A DNA stretch of 64,000 nt, from contig NZ_PYFT01000001.1 of assembly GCF_003023845.1 (NCBI RefSeq), positions 5,270,001 to 5,334,000 of the forward strand. Direction: 5' to 3'. A model generated the notes under the pieces. It was not told the DNA's origin, did no database searches, and worked only from the letters and a program-made list of their open reading frames with translations. This stretch comes from Adhaeribacter arboris (GTDB taxonomy: Bacteria; Bacteroidota; Bacteroidia; Cytophagales; Hymenobacteraceae). The translations under genes and the position numbers were made by a program. Positions 9,251-18,915 of the stretch are shown piece after piece. The stretch's first letter is position 1; every line of letters starts with the position of its first letter.

Positions 9251-10893
9251 TAAATCTTCCGGGCAGTATTAATTACATTCACTCCGTTAAAGCGGGTAGT
9301 AGAACTGCCGTGCGACACGGCACTTATTTGGGCCGGTTGGCCTTTGCCATCGAAGAAAGAACCGAATAAACGGTAATCGCTTTCATCGCAGATAGCCGCG
9401 CAGGAATTCCAGAATTCCTGGGTGTTCGCCTGATAAGCCACATCTTCCAGCATGCCCACAATTTTACCATTTTTAATCTCGTGGAAAACCGTACCGCCAA
9501 ACTGGAAATTATAGCGTTGCTGATCGATGGAGAATGAGCCGCGGCCGGAAATATAAATGCCTTTTTCCACGTTTTTAATCATATCATCAACGGATAGCTT
9601 GGTTTTACCGGGCGCCAAAGACACGTTGGCCATGCGTTGGAACTGCACCGAACTCCAATTATCGGCGTAGCAACAGCCATGCGATTCTTTTTCGTGAATA
9701 ATATGCGCTTGGTCGCGGGTTGCCTGGTAATTTACCAATAAGCCTTCTTTAATAAGGTCCCAGCGTTTGGTTTTTACCCCTTCATCGTCGTATTCTACAT
9801 AACCCAAAGAGCCGGGCTGCGTTTTATCGGCGAAAATATTAACCAGCTTACTGCCGTATTTAAAGTTTTTGCTTTGCCATTTATCTAAAGTGGCGAAACT
9901 GGTGCCCGCGTAATTGGCTTCATAACCCAGTACCCGGTCTAACTCGGTGGCGTGGCCCACGGATTCGTGAATGGTTAAGCCTAAATGATTGGGATCCAAT
10001 ACTAAATCATATTTGCCGGGAACTACCGATTTAGCCGAAATTTTAGCTTTAGCTTGTTTGGCGGCGGCGGCGGCATCTTCCAGAATATCATAATATTTAT
10101 AATAACCTTGCAAACCGGTACCAGCCGGACCGGCAATTTTAGGGGCAGGATTACTTAAATATTCATAACCCATTCCCATGGGGCTGCTCAGGGCTTCCCG
10201 GGTCCGGAATTTACCAGTAGTTTTATCTACTGCCGTTACCGTAAAAGTGGGCCAAATTCGGTGCACATCCTGATCGATATAAGAACCATCGGTAGAGGCG
10301 AAATATTTTTGTTCATTTATCTGAAACAGGTTAGAATTTACAAAACTAGTCCCGTTCTCCATGGCTTTGGCGTTGGCCGCCAATAATAAATCCGCTTTTT
10401 CGGCTACAGGCACCGCAAAAGCATTTTTCACGATGGGAGTGCGCCAGGTAACTTCGCCGGTGCCTTTTACCGGGGCCAGTTGCACGGGTTCTTTCTGAAA
10501 TTTAGCATTGGCCTGGGCAATAGCTACGGCTTGTGCGGCAGCCTTGGCAATACCCGCCTCCGTAACATTACTGGTGGCCGCAAAGCCCCAGGTACCGTTG
10601 GCCAGTACCCGGATTCCTACCCCGTAAGATTCCGCGTTGACAATGTTTTGTACTTGTTTCTCGCGGGTAAAAAGATACTGTTGCAAGTAACGGCCAATGC
10701 GTACGTCGGCGTAAGTAGCGCCTTTGGCTTTAGCGGCATTTAAGGCCGCATCGGCCAGCCTTTTTTTCAAGGCCACGTCCACGGTTTCTAGATAAGCATC
10801 GGGATGTACGGCGTGGCCAAATACCGGCACCGATCCTAAAAGCAAACCGCCCATGCCGGCAGAAGTTAACTGAATAAAATTGCGTCGTTTCAA
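9250..10893 (-). CDS. TldD family zinc metalloprotease with Tat-like leader (copy 2)
   Basis: 547 residues from the start chosen here. HESVGH is near residue 309. The sequence is colinear with copy 1, including the N-terminus KRRNFIQLTSAGMGG, a twin-arginine-like signal. The open frame extends upstream to another TTG at 10938, but the TTG at 10893 aligns exactly with the start of copy 1, so 10893 is preferred. The partner TldE gene follows. The zinc ligands are intact, so proteolytic activity is expected. The gene is the first of the minus-strand series and probably has its promoter in 10894-11200. Confidence 0.88.
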   Translation of the reverse strand: MKRRNFIQLTSAGMGGLLLGSVPVFGHAVHPDAYLETVDVALKKRLADAALNAAKAKGATYADVRIGRYLQQYLFTREKQVQNIVNAESYGVGIRVLANGTWGFAATSNVTEAGIAKAAAQAVAIAQANAKFQKEPVQLAPVKGTGEVTWRTPIVKNAFAVPVAEKADLLLAANAKAMENGTSFVNSNLFQINEQKYFASTDGSYIDQDVHRIWPTFTVTAVDKTTGKFRTREALSSPMGMGYEYLSNPAPKIAGPAGTGLQGYYKYYDILEDAAAAAKQAKAKISAKSVVPGKYDLVLDPNHLGLTIHESVGHATELDRVLGYEANYAGTSFATLDKWQSKNFKYGSKLVNIFADKTQPGSLGYVEYDDEGVKTKRWDLIKEGLLVNYQATRDQAHIIHEKESHGCCYADNWSSVQFQRMANVSLAPGKTKLSVDDMIKNVEKGIYISGRGSFSIDQQRYNFQFGGTVFHEIKNGKIVGMLEDVAYQANTQEFWNSCAAICDESDYRLFGSFFDGKGQPAQISAVSHGSSTTRFNGVNVINTARKI

Positions 10894-10938
10894 AGTATGA
10901 AAAGTTTTAAAGTACGCGGAAAATACAGAATGCTCCAA

Positions 10939-11718
10939 TATAACGAAACTGCTCTAGGATAAAATAGAACTTGATTAAAATTTAAGTTACCGGCAACCGG
11001 CCACTTCAAAATATTAAATTTTTATATTTTAACGGTTGATCCCCGATGGTGGAATTCACCTAGCTACCGGTACTAACGGAAATGAAATAACTACTGCCGG
11101 TGATCTTGTACACAAATGTATCATTAAACCGGGTTACCCCAAAAAGTGCACTAGTACCTAGAGAAATGATTTTAGACGTAACTTGTTAAAGGTACAATTA
11201 AAATTTATTTAGCTTCTATTGTTGAGAGATCGGATAATTTTGTTCCGTAGACTATTCTTTTTTGGGCTTTATTTCTTTAAAATGAAATTTCAAATCCAGG
11301 CAAGTTTCTATTATAACTACTTAAGTAATAATATATTTTTATATTATAGTATTTTTTGTTTTATTTTTGGTATAATTATGTGGTCAAAAGCTTTGCTCGA
11401 AAGTAGGAATATTCTTTCATCATCCTAAGTTAATAAAACGTAGCTTATTCCTTCGGTTAAGGACACTAGCGAGATCATAAAGTTTGCTTAATAAGAAAAA
11501 AATTTAAATTAATATACGTTAAAAGCTTTGTTCTATGTAAATCGAAAGTAGTTTTAGATACGCAAGTGCATTTAAGCCTGATTAAATTGTTTGAATGCTT
11601 ACAATAGAACGAAGGTCTTATATAATAGCGGAACTGCGCGCAAACCGGCAGCCTTCTCTTTTCATCTGTTCATATGGTTGTTGGTTAGTTAATACTGTAT
11701 CCTGTAATTATATGAAAT
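10939..11718. other. Intergenic region, divergent genes
   Basis: 780 bp between the minus-strand TldD gene and the plus-strand kelch gene. It is AT-rich from about 11200 on. It must contain the promoters of both flanking genes, but I cannot point to a convincing -33/-7 pair. A 69-residue open frame at 11219-11428 has a composition typical of AT-rich non-coding DNA and is not called. I see nothing else. Confidence 0.5.
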
Positions 11719-14490
11719 ATGCCATCAACTTTACCTGTAAAACTGCTTTCTAAAAGAAAGAATTGTTCTTATTCTTCTATTTCTAAAATTAGTATTTTCT
11801 TTTTAAGTGTATTTCTGCTGCAAGCAAATCGCACTTTTGCTCAATGGACACGTCGGCAAGATGCCTGGAAAAAACACGGGGAGCTTACCAGCATTTTATA
11901 CAAAGGAAAGATTTATAATTTTACCGGCTTTGGCGTTTGGCCCGAAGCCGAAAGTTCCAGCGAGGTATACGATCCGGTTCTTAACCGCTGGACTCTGCTT
12001 GCCGCCATGCCGGACGGAAAAACGGTTACGCACCAAGGTGTCGCCCGGGTAGATGATAAAGTCTGGCATATTGGCGGCCGACTAAAAAATACGACCGGTC
12101 CTTTAACCAACGAGGTCTGGATTTATGATTTAAGCCAAAATAACTGGCAACCCGGTCCGTCGTTAAAAGATCCGGCTACCGGCGCTCCCATTTTGTGGGC
12201 GGCGGGTGGAGCGGCTTTGGTAGGGCGTACTTTACACGTTTTCGGGGGTTTTACTACCAATGCCTGCAACAACGACCAGGATAAGTACCACCTGACTTTA
12301 GACGTAGATAAATGGCTAACGGACCCGCAAAATACTACCTGGGAAAACAAGTTAACGCCCCTACCCATTAAGCGCAATCATGTTAGCACCACGGTATTAG
12401 GAGGTAAAATTTACGCGTTAGGCGGTCAGTTTGGGCACGATTGCAATGGTGGTCAGGACCAGAAATATTCGCACGTATACAATCCGCTTACCGACCAATG
12501 GACTCGTTTAACCGATTTGCCCAGTGTCCGCTCGCATTGCGAAGCCGCAATTTTTCCTTTGGATGGTAAAATATACATGGCCGGCGGCGATGGCGCTCAA
12601 AATAAAGTAACTGTCCTGAACCCTGATGCAAACGGGGGGCTCGGTTCCTGGTCGAATGTAGCGGCGTTGCAATTACCCAAAAATTACATTGGGGTTTCGG
12701 CCAAAGTAGTCGGTACTAAATTTATTATCTCGTGCGGCAAGTGGAGCTCCAGTGATACCCGTAAAGAAACTTACCAGGCTACTATTTCGCGGAGCATACC
12801 GTATAAATTTGGCTTTACGGCTAGTTGCCTGAGCAAAACCGTACCAGCCGGCGAGAAAACCACCCTAAAAAACTTACTTTTTACCGTAGAAGAGGAAAAA
12901 AACTATACCTTAACTTCGAATGCTAGCTGGTTAAAAATAACGAAAAATGCTACCGGGCTGGCTATTCCAACGGCGGTGGAGATAGAAGCTACCATTGATG
13001 CCACGGACTTAGCGCCGGGTAATTATCAGGCAATTGTTACCGTAAATGGAACGGGAGGCGCCCCTAATTTCACCAGTACCAGTTTTTGTGTAAACCTATC
13101 TATCCCCGGTGCCACGAACGGCCAAACTTTAACCGTAAATACAGTGGGTAACGGAACCGTATCTAAAACTCCGGATAAGCCTGCTTATAATTCCGGTGAA
13201 TCGGTGGTTTTAGCAGCCTTGCCCGCTTCGGGTTACCAGTTTGCCGGTTGGAGCGGTGCCGTTACCAGCACGGTTAATCCGCTTACTTTAGTCATGAATA
13301 ATAACCAAACTATTACCGCCAACTTCACGCGGATGGAAACGCTTCCTACTACCATTCGAATAAATGCGGGCGGTACTACGCAAACTATTAACGGAATAAC
13401 CTGGTCGGGCTGTTCGGCTACTAACAGTTGCAGCAATTACGTAAAAGGCGGCGCCGCGTACACGCAAAAAAACTTGCCCTTTATTACCGGGGCCAGCTTC
13501 GATAACTTAAACCAAAGTATTTACCAAACCGAGTGGACCGGCGGTGGCGTAGGAACCGGAGCAGTACCCGTAGGCGCTACTGCTTTTTCTTATACCGTAC
13601 CCGTATCTAATGGCGATTACCTGGTACGCCTCTACTTTACCGAGTTAAATAAAACCGGCGCTAATTTGCGCCAATTCGATGTAAAAATGGAGGGCAACTT
13701 ATTGCTTTCTAACTTTGATGTGTTTGTAGAAGCGAATGGCATCCACAAAGCCATTAAACGCGAATTTCCGGTTAGTATTGCGGATGGAGCTATTACGATT
13801 GAGTTTATTCGCCGGATTGAAAATGCGAAAATAAGCGCCATTGAAATTATTCCCCGACAGGAAGCCAGCCAGAATATAAATCCTACGGCCAATGCCGGAT
13901 CAGATCTGGTGGTAACCGCGGGAGCGGATGGTTGGGCCAGCGTTCCCTTAGATGGCACTGCCTCCCTCGATGCCGATGGATACCTGGTAGCTTACGCGTG
14001 GCGTTTAAATAATACGCTGCTGGCAACTAGCTCTAGTGCTACTATACCGCTGGAGGTGGGAACACATGAAATAACTTTAAGCGTGAAAGATAATGCCGGG
14101 GCAATGCATTCCGTTACCAAGCAAATTATTGTGGAACCTATGTCAGCTCCAGCGCCAAGTACATTAAGCCGGGTTCAGGTAATCAGCGCTTCTGCCCGCA
14201 AGGAAATTACGCCTGAAAAATCTATCCGTGAAGTTAGAGTATTCCCGAACCCAGTAAAATCAGGGCATAAAATTTACCTGAACGTAAGCCAGGCTGCTAA
14301 GCAGGAAAAATTTAAAATTACTTTACACGATATGGCCGGCCGAGTTATTCAAACCAGTGAGCTTGTGAGCGATTCCCGCGGAGTTATTCATGCCGAGTTT
14401 CCATTCGGCAAACCTATTCCAGCGGGCATGTATTTAGTAGAAGTGGTTTCTGCTTTACACAGAAGCCAATTAAAGTTATTACTAGAATAA
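11719..14490 (+). CDS. Secreted kelch/malectin/PKD protein with T9SS sorting domain
   Basis: 923 residues. A long N-terminus with hydrophobic core ISIFFLSVFLL and a likely cleavage after TFA (about residue 41) indicates Sec export. Residues about 50-360 hold kelch repeats (GGxxxx...VYDPxxNRW, repeated GRTLHVFGG, GKIYALGGQ, GKIYMAGG). About 470-535 is a GYQFAGWSGA-type bacterial repeat (InlB B-like). About 543-710 is a malectin-like carbohydrate-binding domain (RINAGGTTQTINGITW). About 720-800 is a PKD/cadherin-like domain, and the last 80 or so residues (VFPNPVKSG ... AGMYLVEV) are a type A T9SS sorting domain. It is probably a surface glycan-binding protein. No catalytic domain is recognised. 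Confidence 0.88.
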   Translation: MPSTLPVKLLSKRKNCSYSSISKISIFFLSVFLLQANRTFAQWTRRQDAWKKHGELTSILYKGKIYNFTGFGVWPEAESSSEVYDPVLNRWTLLAAMPDGKTVTHQGVARVDDKVWHIGGRLKNTTGPLTNEVWIYDLSQNNWQPGPSLKDPATGAPILWAAGGAALVGRTLHVFGGFTTNACNNDQDKYHLTLDVDKWLTDPQNTTWENKLTPLPIKRNHVSTTVLGGKIYALGGQFGHDCNGGQDQKYSHVYNPLTDQWTRLTDLPSVRSHCEAAIFPLDGKIYMAGGDGAQNKVTVLNPDANGGLGSWSNVAALQLPKNYIGVSAKVVGTKFIISCGKWSSSDTRKETYQATISRSIPYKFGFTASCLSKTVPAGEKTTLKNLLFTVEEEKNYTLTSNASWLKITKNATGLAIPTAVEIEATIDATDLAPGNYQAIVTVNGTGGAPNFTSTSFCVNLSIPGATNGQTLTVNTVGNGTVSKTPDKPAYNSGESVVLAALPASGYQFAGWSGAVTSTVNPLTLVMNNNQTITANFTRMETLPTTIRINAGGTTQTINGITWSGCSATNSCSNYVKGGAAYTQKNLPFITGASFDNLNQSIYQTEWTGGGVGTGAVPVGATAFSYTVPVSNGDYLVRLYFTELNKTGANLRQFDVKMEGNLLLSNFDVFVEANGIHKAIKREFPVSIADGAITIEFIRRIENAKISAIEIIPRQEASQNINPTANAGSDLVVTAGADGWASVPLDGTASLDADGYLVAYAWRLNNTLLATSSSATIPLEVGTHEITLSVKDNAGAMHSVTKQIIVEPMSAPAPSTLSRVQVISASARKEITPEKSIREVRVFPNPVKSGHKIYLNVSQAAKQEKFKITLHDMAGRVIQTSELVSDSRGVIHAEFPFGKPIPAGMYLVEVVSALHRSQLKLLLE

Positions 14491-14639
14491 AGCACAACAA
14501 AGCTTCACTTTGTACCGGAGCTACCATTAGAACACAAAAAAGAAAATACATAAAAGACTGAAGCCAGAAAAGCGGTAGCTAAGAAGAATCGACAGCAGTC
14601 GGGACAACGAGGACGGGCGTTGATTTTCCGGTGCCGTAA

Positions 14640-14770
14640 ACATTTCGACGTGTAGGGGCGTGCTGCGCACGTTTCTACCAGAGAAAAGGAAAAAAGTAAT
14701 AGCGGCCTCTCCTCCTCTGTTTTTAGGGGAGGTGCCCGGAGGGCGGAGGGGTAGAAGAGGCCCGCCGGCC
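14640..14770. repeat. GC-rich repeat-like intergenic segment
   Basis: In the 412 bp between the convergent kelch and EF-G genes there is a GC-rich patch. It contains the small palindrome CGTGCTGCGCACG (about 14668-14680), then TAGGGGAGGTGCCCGGAGGGCGGAGGGG, quoted here in pieces as TAGGGGAGGTGCCCGG and AGGGCGGAGGGG (about 14723-14750). Similar 'GGGGAGGTGCCCG' words are typical of dispersed repeats in Cytophagales genomes, which is my recollection and not tested. A weaker hairpin may act as a terminator for the convergent genes. The rest of the stretch shows nothing. Confidence 0.4.
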
Positions 14771-14902
14771 TTGAGGCAAACTCAGCCTTGTCGAATAAGT
14801 TAGCACAAGAAATCGAAGACTTTAAAAGGATCCACCTAAAAGCAGTTATTCTAACTTTATTTCACTCCGGCTCATTAAAATAACCTCTACCTACTATTCG
14901 CT

Positions 14903-17038
14903 CTAATGCAGTTCGGCCATTTCTAATTGGTGGTATTCTTCGGTGATGCGTTTTTGCAGCTCAGCAGGAATAGGAGTATAATCGGCAAAATGATTGCGCA
15001 CTTTGGCCCGGCCCTGGCTGATATTCCGCAAAGCCGACAAAAATTTATCTAATTCCGCTAAAGGAATACGGGCTCTTATTACCTGGGCATCTTTTTCACT
15101 TTCCATACTCAGAATAATACTGCGCCGGATTTGCAGCTCCGTCATGGCATCTCCCATAATAATCGCCGGCACCGAAACTTCTACTTCCTGGATGGGTTCC
15201 AGTAAGAGAGGTTCTGCCTGTAGAAAAGCGTCGCGGAATGCCATAGTACCGGCAATTTTAAAGGAAATATCGTTGCTATCTACCGGGTGCATCTTGCCAT
15301 CGTATACGCTTACCCGCACGTCGCGGACGTAGGAACCAGTAAGCGGCCCCTGCGACATTTTCTCCATCACACCTTTTAAAATAGAAGGAATAAAACGCGC
15401 ATCAATCACCCCACCCACGATGCAATTATTAAATACGAGTTTTCCGCCCCAAGGCAAATCGACTATTTCTGTTTCCCGCACCGGAAATTCTTTCACGGGA
15501 GGCATTCCTTCGTAATAAGGTTCAATTTTCAGGAACACTTCGCCAAACTGGCCGGCTCCACCCGATTGTTTCTTATGCCGGTACGAAGCAAGAGCTGCTT
15601 TCTGAATGGTTTCCCGGTAGGGAACTCGCACTTTCTGGAATTCTACGGGTATTTTCGATATATTCTCCAAGCGCCATTTCATTACGGCTAAATGCAATTC
15701 TCCCTGGGCTTCCAGAATAAACTGCTTCAATTCCTGGTTATATTCAATGCCAATCGTCTGATCTTCCAGGTGAACTTCGTTTAATAATTCACTTAATTTC
15801 TCTTCGTCTTGCTTGTTTTTGGCAATAATGGCCACCCGGGTTTTATAGGCCGGGAAAAATATAGGTTGCATACTGCCTTTGGCGCCCTTACCGTTGAGCG
15901 TATGATTGGTATAGGTATTTTTAAGTTTTAAGGTACAGCCAATATCGCCGGCTTTCAGTCTTTCAATGGGGTTTCGGTTTTTTCCATCCGCGATAAACAA
16001 CTGACTAATTCGCTCAGTTGTATTGGTTTTTTCGTTGAACAACTCCATGCCGATGGCTACTTCCCCGGCCAGAACTTTAAAAAAAGACAAGCGCCCTAAA
16101 TGCGGTTCAATCAAAGTTTTAAAGATAAACAGCCGGGTAGGAGCGTTCGGGTCGCAAGGTACTTTATGCCCATCTTCGGTACTACCGGCGGGCATATCTA
16201 CCGCCGAAGGCGCTACATTATCAATAAAGCCCATCATCCGGCCGGTGCCCATGTCTTTTTTGGCGGATAAACAAAACACCGGGAATACCTGGTGTTTCAT
16301 CATGCCTATTCTTAAACCTTCGCGCATTTCATCTTCGTCCAGGCTGCCTTTCTCAAAATATTGTTCCATTAAAGCTTCGTCGTTTTCGGCGGCTTTTTCT
16401 ACCAGTTCGTTGTGCAGCGCATCGGCTCGTTCTTTTTCGCTGTCCGGGATAGGTAATTTTTCGGGTTTGCCGCCGCCGGTTGGAAATTGGTACATAACCA
16501 TTTTTAGCAAATCAATAATGCCGTTAAAACCCAGACCCGCATTTAAGGGATATTGCATGACGGTTACCGCCGAACCAAGAAAGGCTTTGGCTTCTTCCAG
16601 AGTCTGGTTAAAATTGGCCTTATCCGTATCCAGTTGATTTACCGCCAGAATAGTGGGTTTGTTATACTGGTCTACGTAATCCCAGAGTACTTCGGTGCCT
16701 ACTTCCACGCCGTTTTGCGCGTTTAGCACTAAAACAACGGTATCGCACACGGTAATAGAGGTAATTACTTCGCCAATAAAATCATCCAGACCAGGGGTAT
16801 CAATAATGTTAATTTTATAATCCCGCCATTCGGTGTGCAAAGTAGAAGCGTACACAGAACTGCCCCGTTCCCGCTCTATTTCCTGGTAGTCCGAAATGGT
16901 ATTTTTTTCTTCTACGGTTCCCCGCCGGTTAGTAATTCCGGCTTCAAACAGCATGGTTTCGGCCAAGGTGGTCTTGCCGCTTTTCGCAGAGCCAATCAGC
17001 ACCACGTTTTTAATGTGTTTTTCGTCGTAAGCTTTCAT
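14903..17038 (-). CDS. Elongation factor G paralogue (EF-G-like GTPase)
   Basis: 711 residues, the normal EF-G length. G1 is GSAKSGKT at residues 16-23, G3 is DTPGLDD near 77, and G4 is NQLD near 133 in place of the standard NKxD. The rest includes domains II-V: the HKKQSGGAGQFGEV segment of domain IV, and a domain V ending in ISQGRAKVRNHFADYTPIP. It belongs to the second, divergent group of EF-G-like proteins that many Bacteroidota carry in addition to canonical FusA. Such paralogues may act in ribosome recycling or antibiotic/stress tolerance. The gene is monocistronic. A housekeeping role cannot be claimed without the canonical fusA, which is not in this window. Confidence 0.85.
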   Translation of the reverse strand: MKAYDEKHIKNVVLIGSAKSGKTTLAETMLFEAGITNRRGTVEEKNTISDYQEIERERGSSVYASTLHTEWRDYKINIIDTPGLDDFIGEVITSITVCDTVVLVLNAQNGVEVGTEVLWDYVDQYNKPTILAVNQLDTDKANFNQTLEEAKAFLGSAVTVMQYPLNAGLGFNGIIDLLKMVMYQFPTGGGKPEKLPIPDSEKERADALHNELVEKAAENDEALMEQYFEKGSLDEDEMREGLRIGMMKHQVFPVFCLSAKKDMGTGRMMGFIDNVAPSAVDMPAGSTEDGHKVPCDPNAPTRLFIFKTLIEPHLGRLSFFKVLAGEVAIGMELFNEKTNTTERISQLFIADGKNRNPIERLKAGDIGCTLKLKNTYTNHTLNGKGAKGSMQPIFFPAYKTRVAIIAKNKQDEEKLSELLNEVHLEDQTIGIEYNQELKQFILEAQGELHLAVMKWRLENISKIPVEFQKVRVPYRETIQKAALASYRHKKQSGGAGQFGEVFLKIEPYYEGMPPVKEFPVRETEIVDLPWGGKLVFNNCIVGGVIDARFIPSILKGVMEKMSQGPLTGSYVRDVRVSVYDGKMHPVDSNDISFKIAGTMAFRDAFLQAEPLLLEPIQEVEVSVPAIIMGDAMTELQIRRSIILSMESEKDAQVIRARIPLAELDKFLSALRNISQGRAKVRNHFADYTPIPAELQKRITEEYHQLEMAELH

Positions 17039-17483
17039 AGAACAGCATTTTGAAGGTGATTTTTGCTTAAAAAACAGTTAAAAAAGAAAAATCTAAAAGC
17101 TGGCAATAACCTGGATATGAATCCTTTAAATTACTATCTTTTAAAGAAATATAAAACGAAAAGCAACTGTTTTCCTGGTTAGAATTATTTTAGCACTATC
17201 AAGCATAGAGTGTTTGAATTTAGAAAAAGGAAAGACGTGATTTTAAAGAAAGTTGATGGAGAAGCCAGGTGTACATAACTTCCCAAAGAAATTGCTTCAG
17301 GGTAATTAATAGTTAGGCTGCTACTGAAGTATGTATAACTTTTCTAAAGCTCGGAAAACTGCTTTTACAAACTCAGAGTTGCGTTACTTAGAGGGATTCT
17401 TTGCTTTATAAGATGGAAATAGTTCTTTAAATTTTTTATAAAATACTTATAAAAAATGGGTAACAAATAAGATCTTAACTTCC
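17039..17483. other. Intergenic region without recognised features
   Basis: 445 AT-rich bases upstream of the EF-G-like gene and before a decayed secretion-cargo gene. It should contain the EF-G promoter (minus strand). I see no RNA gene, repeat or credible small reading frame. Confidence 0.4.
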
Positions 17484-17954
17484 AGTACGAGCATAAAGCA
17501 ATGGGATAAACGTTTTGGCGGCAGTGGCTACGAAGAAATCCGGATGGCTTTGCAAACGGCCGACGGGACTACTTGTTAGGCGGACGCTCGGAATCGGGAA
17601 TTACTGGCTGGTGAAAGTAGCCCCGGAAAATACAGCTATAATGGTTGAGAGAGAACTATACTGGCAGAAGAACCCAAAGTAAAAACAGAGTTTAGCCCGC
17701 TAAAAGCTTATCCGAATCCAATAAAGGATAAGGTTACTACCAGCTTTATCTTGCCACATACGCAACCAGTAAGCCTAAAAGTGTATAATTCCCCAGGCCA
17801 GGAGATAGCCACTTTATACCAAGGCGAAGCCAAGGCCAATAAAGTATATGAAATAATTTGGCAACCCAAAACTAACCAGTTGAATAATATGTATATCCTC
17901 CGGTTGCAAACTTCGCACGTTGCTCATGCGCAGAGAATCCTGTTAACCAAGTAA
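17484..17954 (+). pseudogene. Remnant of a T9SS-exported repeat protein
   Basis: Coding-like pieces in different frames can be joined. 17484 onward reads TSSTSIKQWDKRFGGSGYEE then a stop. A shifted frame continues YLLGGRSESG. Another frame gives YWLVKVAPENTA. From about 17664 a frame reads LAEEPKVKTEFSPLKAYPNP and runs to the stop at 17954 as a complete T9SS type A sorting domain (ending MYILRLQTSHVAHAQRILLTK, cited as two parts: MYILRLQTSH and RILLTK). The words WDKRFGGS and YLLGGxS are typical of beta-propeller 'delta-60' proteins of Bacteroidota. At least three frameshifts or deletions are needed, so this is a deletion-shortened pseudogene. Confidence 0.75.
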
Positions 17955-18495
17955 TCTTTGCTGCTTTTCCCAGCCGGTGATTCTATAATGTAGAAAATGC
18001 CGGTTGAAAAATAAAGCCTGATTGAAATAATCCGGACACGATCCTAAACAGCCACTTTTTAGACCGGTAATTTTAAGAAATGAGAAATCTAATCATCCTC
18101 TTTACACTAAGAGTGTGTTTAGAATTTTTAAGAGCTAATATTAAAAAGAAGGTAAAATATAAGTTTACTGATTTTTAAAAAGTTACATCATTCTGTTTCT
18201 GAATGGATGGCTCCAGTAGGCTGCCAACTGAAATTGAAGCAAGGGTTGAAGCCACTACTTTCACTAAGTAAGGGAAATATTTCCTAACAAAACGAGTGTT
18301 AAAAAGCTGACTCAAGGCAATCAACCGCATTCGTTAGATAATCTCTAATTGTACAACCTTTAAAATTTAAACATCCTCTAAGTTAGAATAAATTTTAATT
18401 CTATTTCTATAAGTCAAATTGGGGAAGTAGTAGTGAGGTAATAAGCTGGGCTGCTATGCTGCACAGAAGCATATATGAAATTTGCTTGTTAACTT
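17955..18495. other. Intergenic region without recognised features
   Basis: 541 AT-rich bases after the decayed T9SS gene and downstream of the minus-strand DUF779 gene. No reading frame with coding character, no clear hairpin and no RNA gene are seen. Confidence 0.4.
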
Positions 18496-18858
18496 CTACA
18501 AACTGCTTAATTCTTGCAATTCGGCATCGGTAAAGAGCCGCGACCGGATAATAAAACGTACACCCATTGGAATTTCTAAGGAAAAGCTGGAACCACGTCC
18601 GGGCGTTACATCTAGGGTTAACTGGGTATGTTTCCAGTACTCATACTGGTCGCGGGACATATAAAAGTTGCAGCCGTAAATTTCTTCGAGTAATACATCC
18701 GAGTCGCCAGTTCGAAATTCGCCGGCTTCAAAGCACATAGGTTGGGAGCCGTCGCAGCACCCGCCGCTCTGGTGAAACATTAACGGACCATTCCGCTGCC
18801 GGAGCGTATCAATTATTTCTTTGGCCTCTTCCGTGACTAATACTCTTTTTACTTCCAT
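18496..18858 (-). CDS. DUF779 protein, aldehyde dehydrogenase partner
   Basis: 120 residues, the usual DUF779 length. The family pattern is visible: HQSGGCCDGSQPMCF near residues 29-43, with the paired cysteines, then GCNFYMSRDQYEYW and TLDVTPGRGSSFSLE. DUF779 proteins are encoded next to aldehyde dehydrogenases of the AcoD/ExaC type, and their role is not established (a cofactor or activity-modulating function has been suggested). Here it follows the aldehyde dehydrogenase gene (58 bp) on the minus strand, with a terminator-like hairpin in between, so its expression may be partly uncoupled. The protein itself is intact although its partner gene has a stop codon. Confidence 0.9.
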   Translation of the reverse strand: MEVKRVLVTEEAKEIIDTLRQRNGPLMFHQSGGCCDGSQPMCFEAGEFRTGDSDVLLEEIYGCNFYMSRDQYEYWKHTQLTLDVTPGRGSSFSLEIPMGVRFIIRSRLFTDAELQELSSL

Positions 18859-18870
18859 AATTTTTTAAAT

Positions 18871-18898
18871 AAAAAGCCTGCCGGAGTAACGGCAGGCT
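18871..18898 (-). terminator. Terminator-like hairpin between ALDH and DUF779 genes
   Basis: A perfect 9-bp stem, AGCCTGCCG with CGGCAGGCT, encloses a 6-nt loop. On the minus strand it is followed by a T run (TTTTTA), as in an intrinsic terminator. It lies between the end of the aldehyde dehydrogenase gene and the start of DUF779 and could attenuate read-through. Confidence 0.8.
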
Positions 18899-18915
18899 AA
18901 AACAGGATTTAATTA

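Noticed and set aside
11219-11428. 69-residue frame with many Phe/Leu/Tyr residues
   Set aside because: AT-rich intergenic DNA gives such frames by chance; no start context, no typical membrane-protein charge pattern.
16023-16637. 204-residue plus-strand frame
   Set aside because: Antisense to the EF-G paralogue; low-complexity Ser/Pro composition, no motif.
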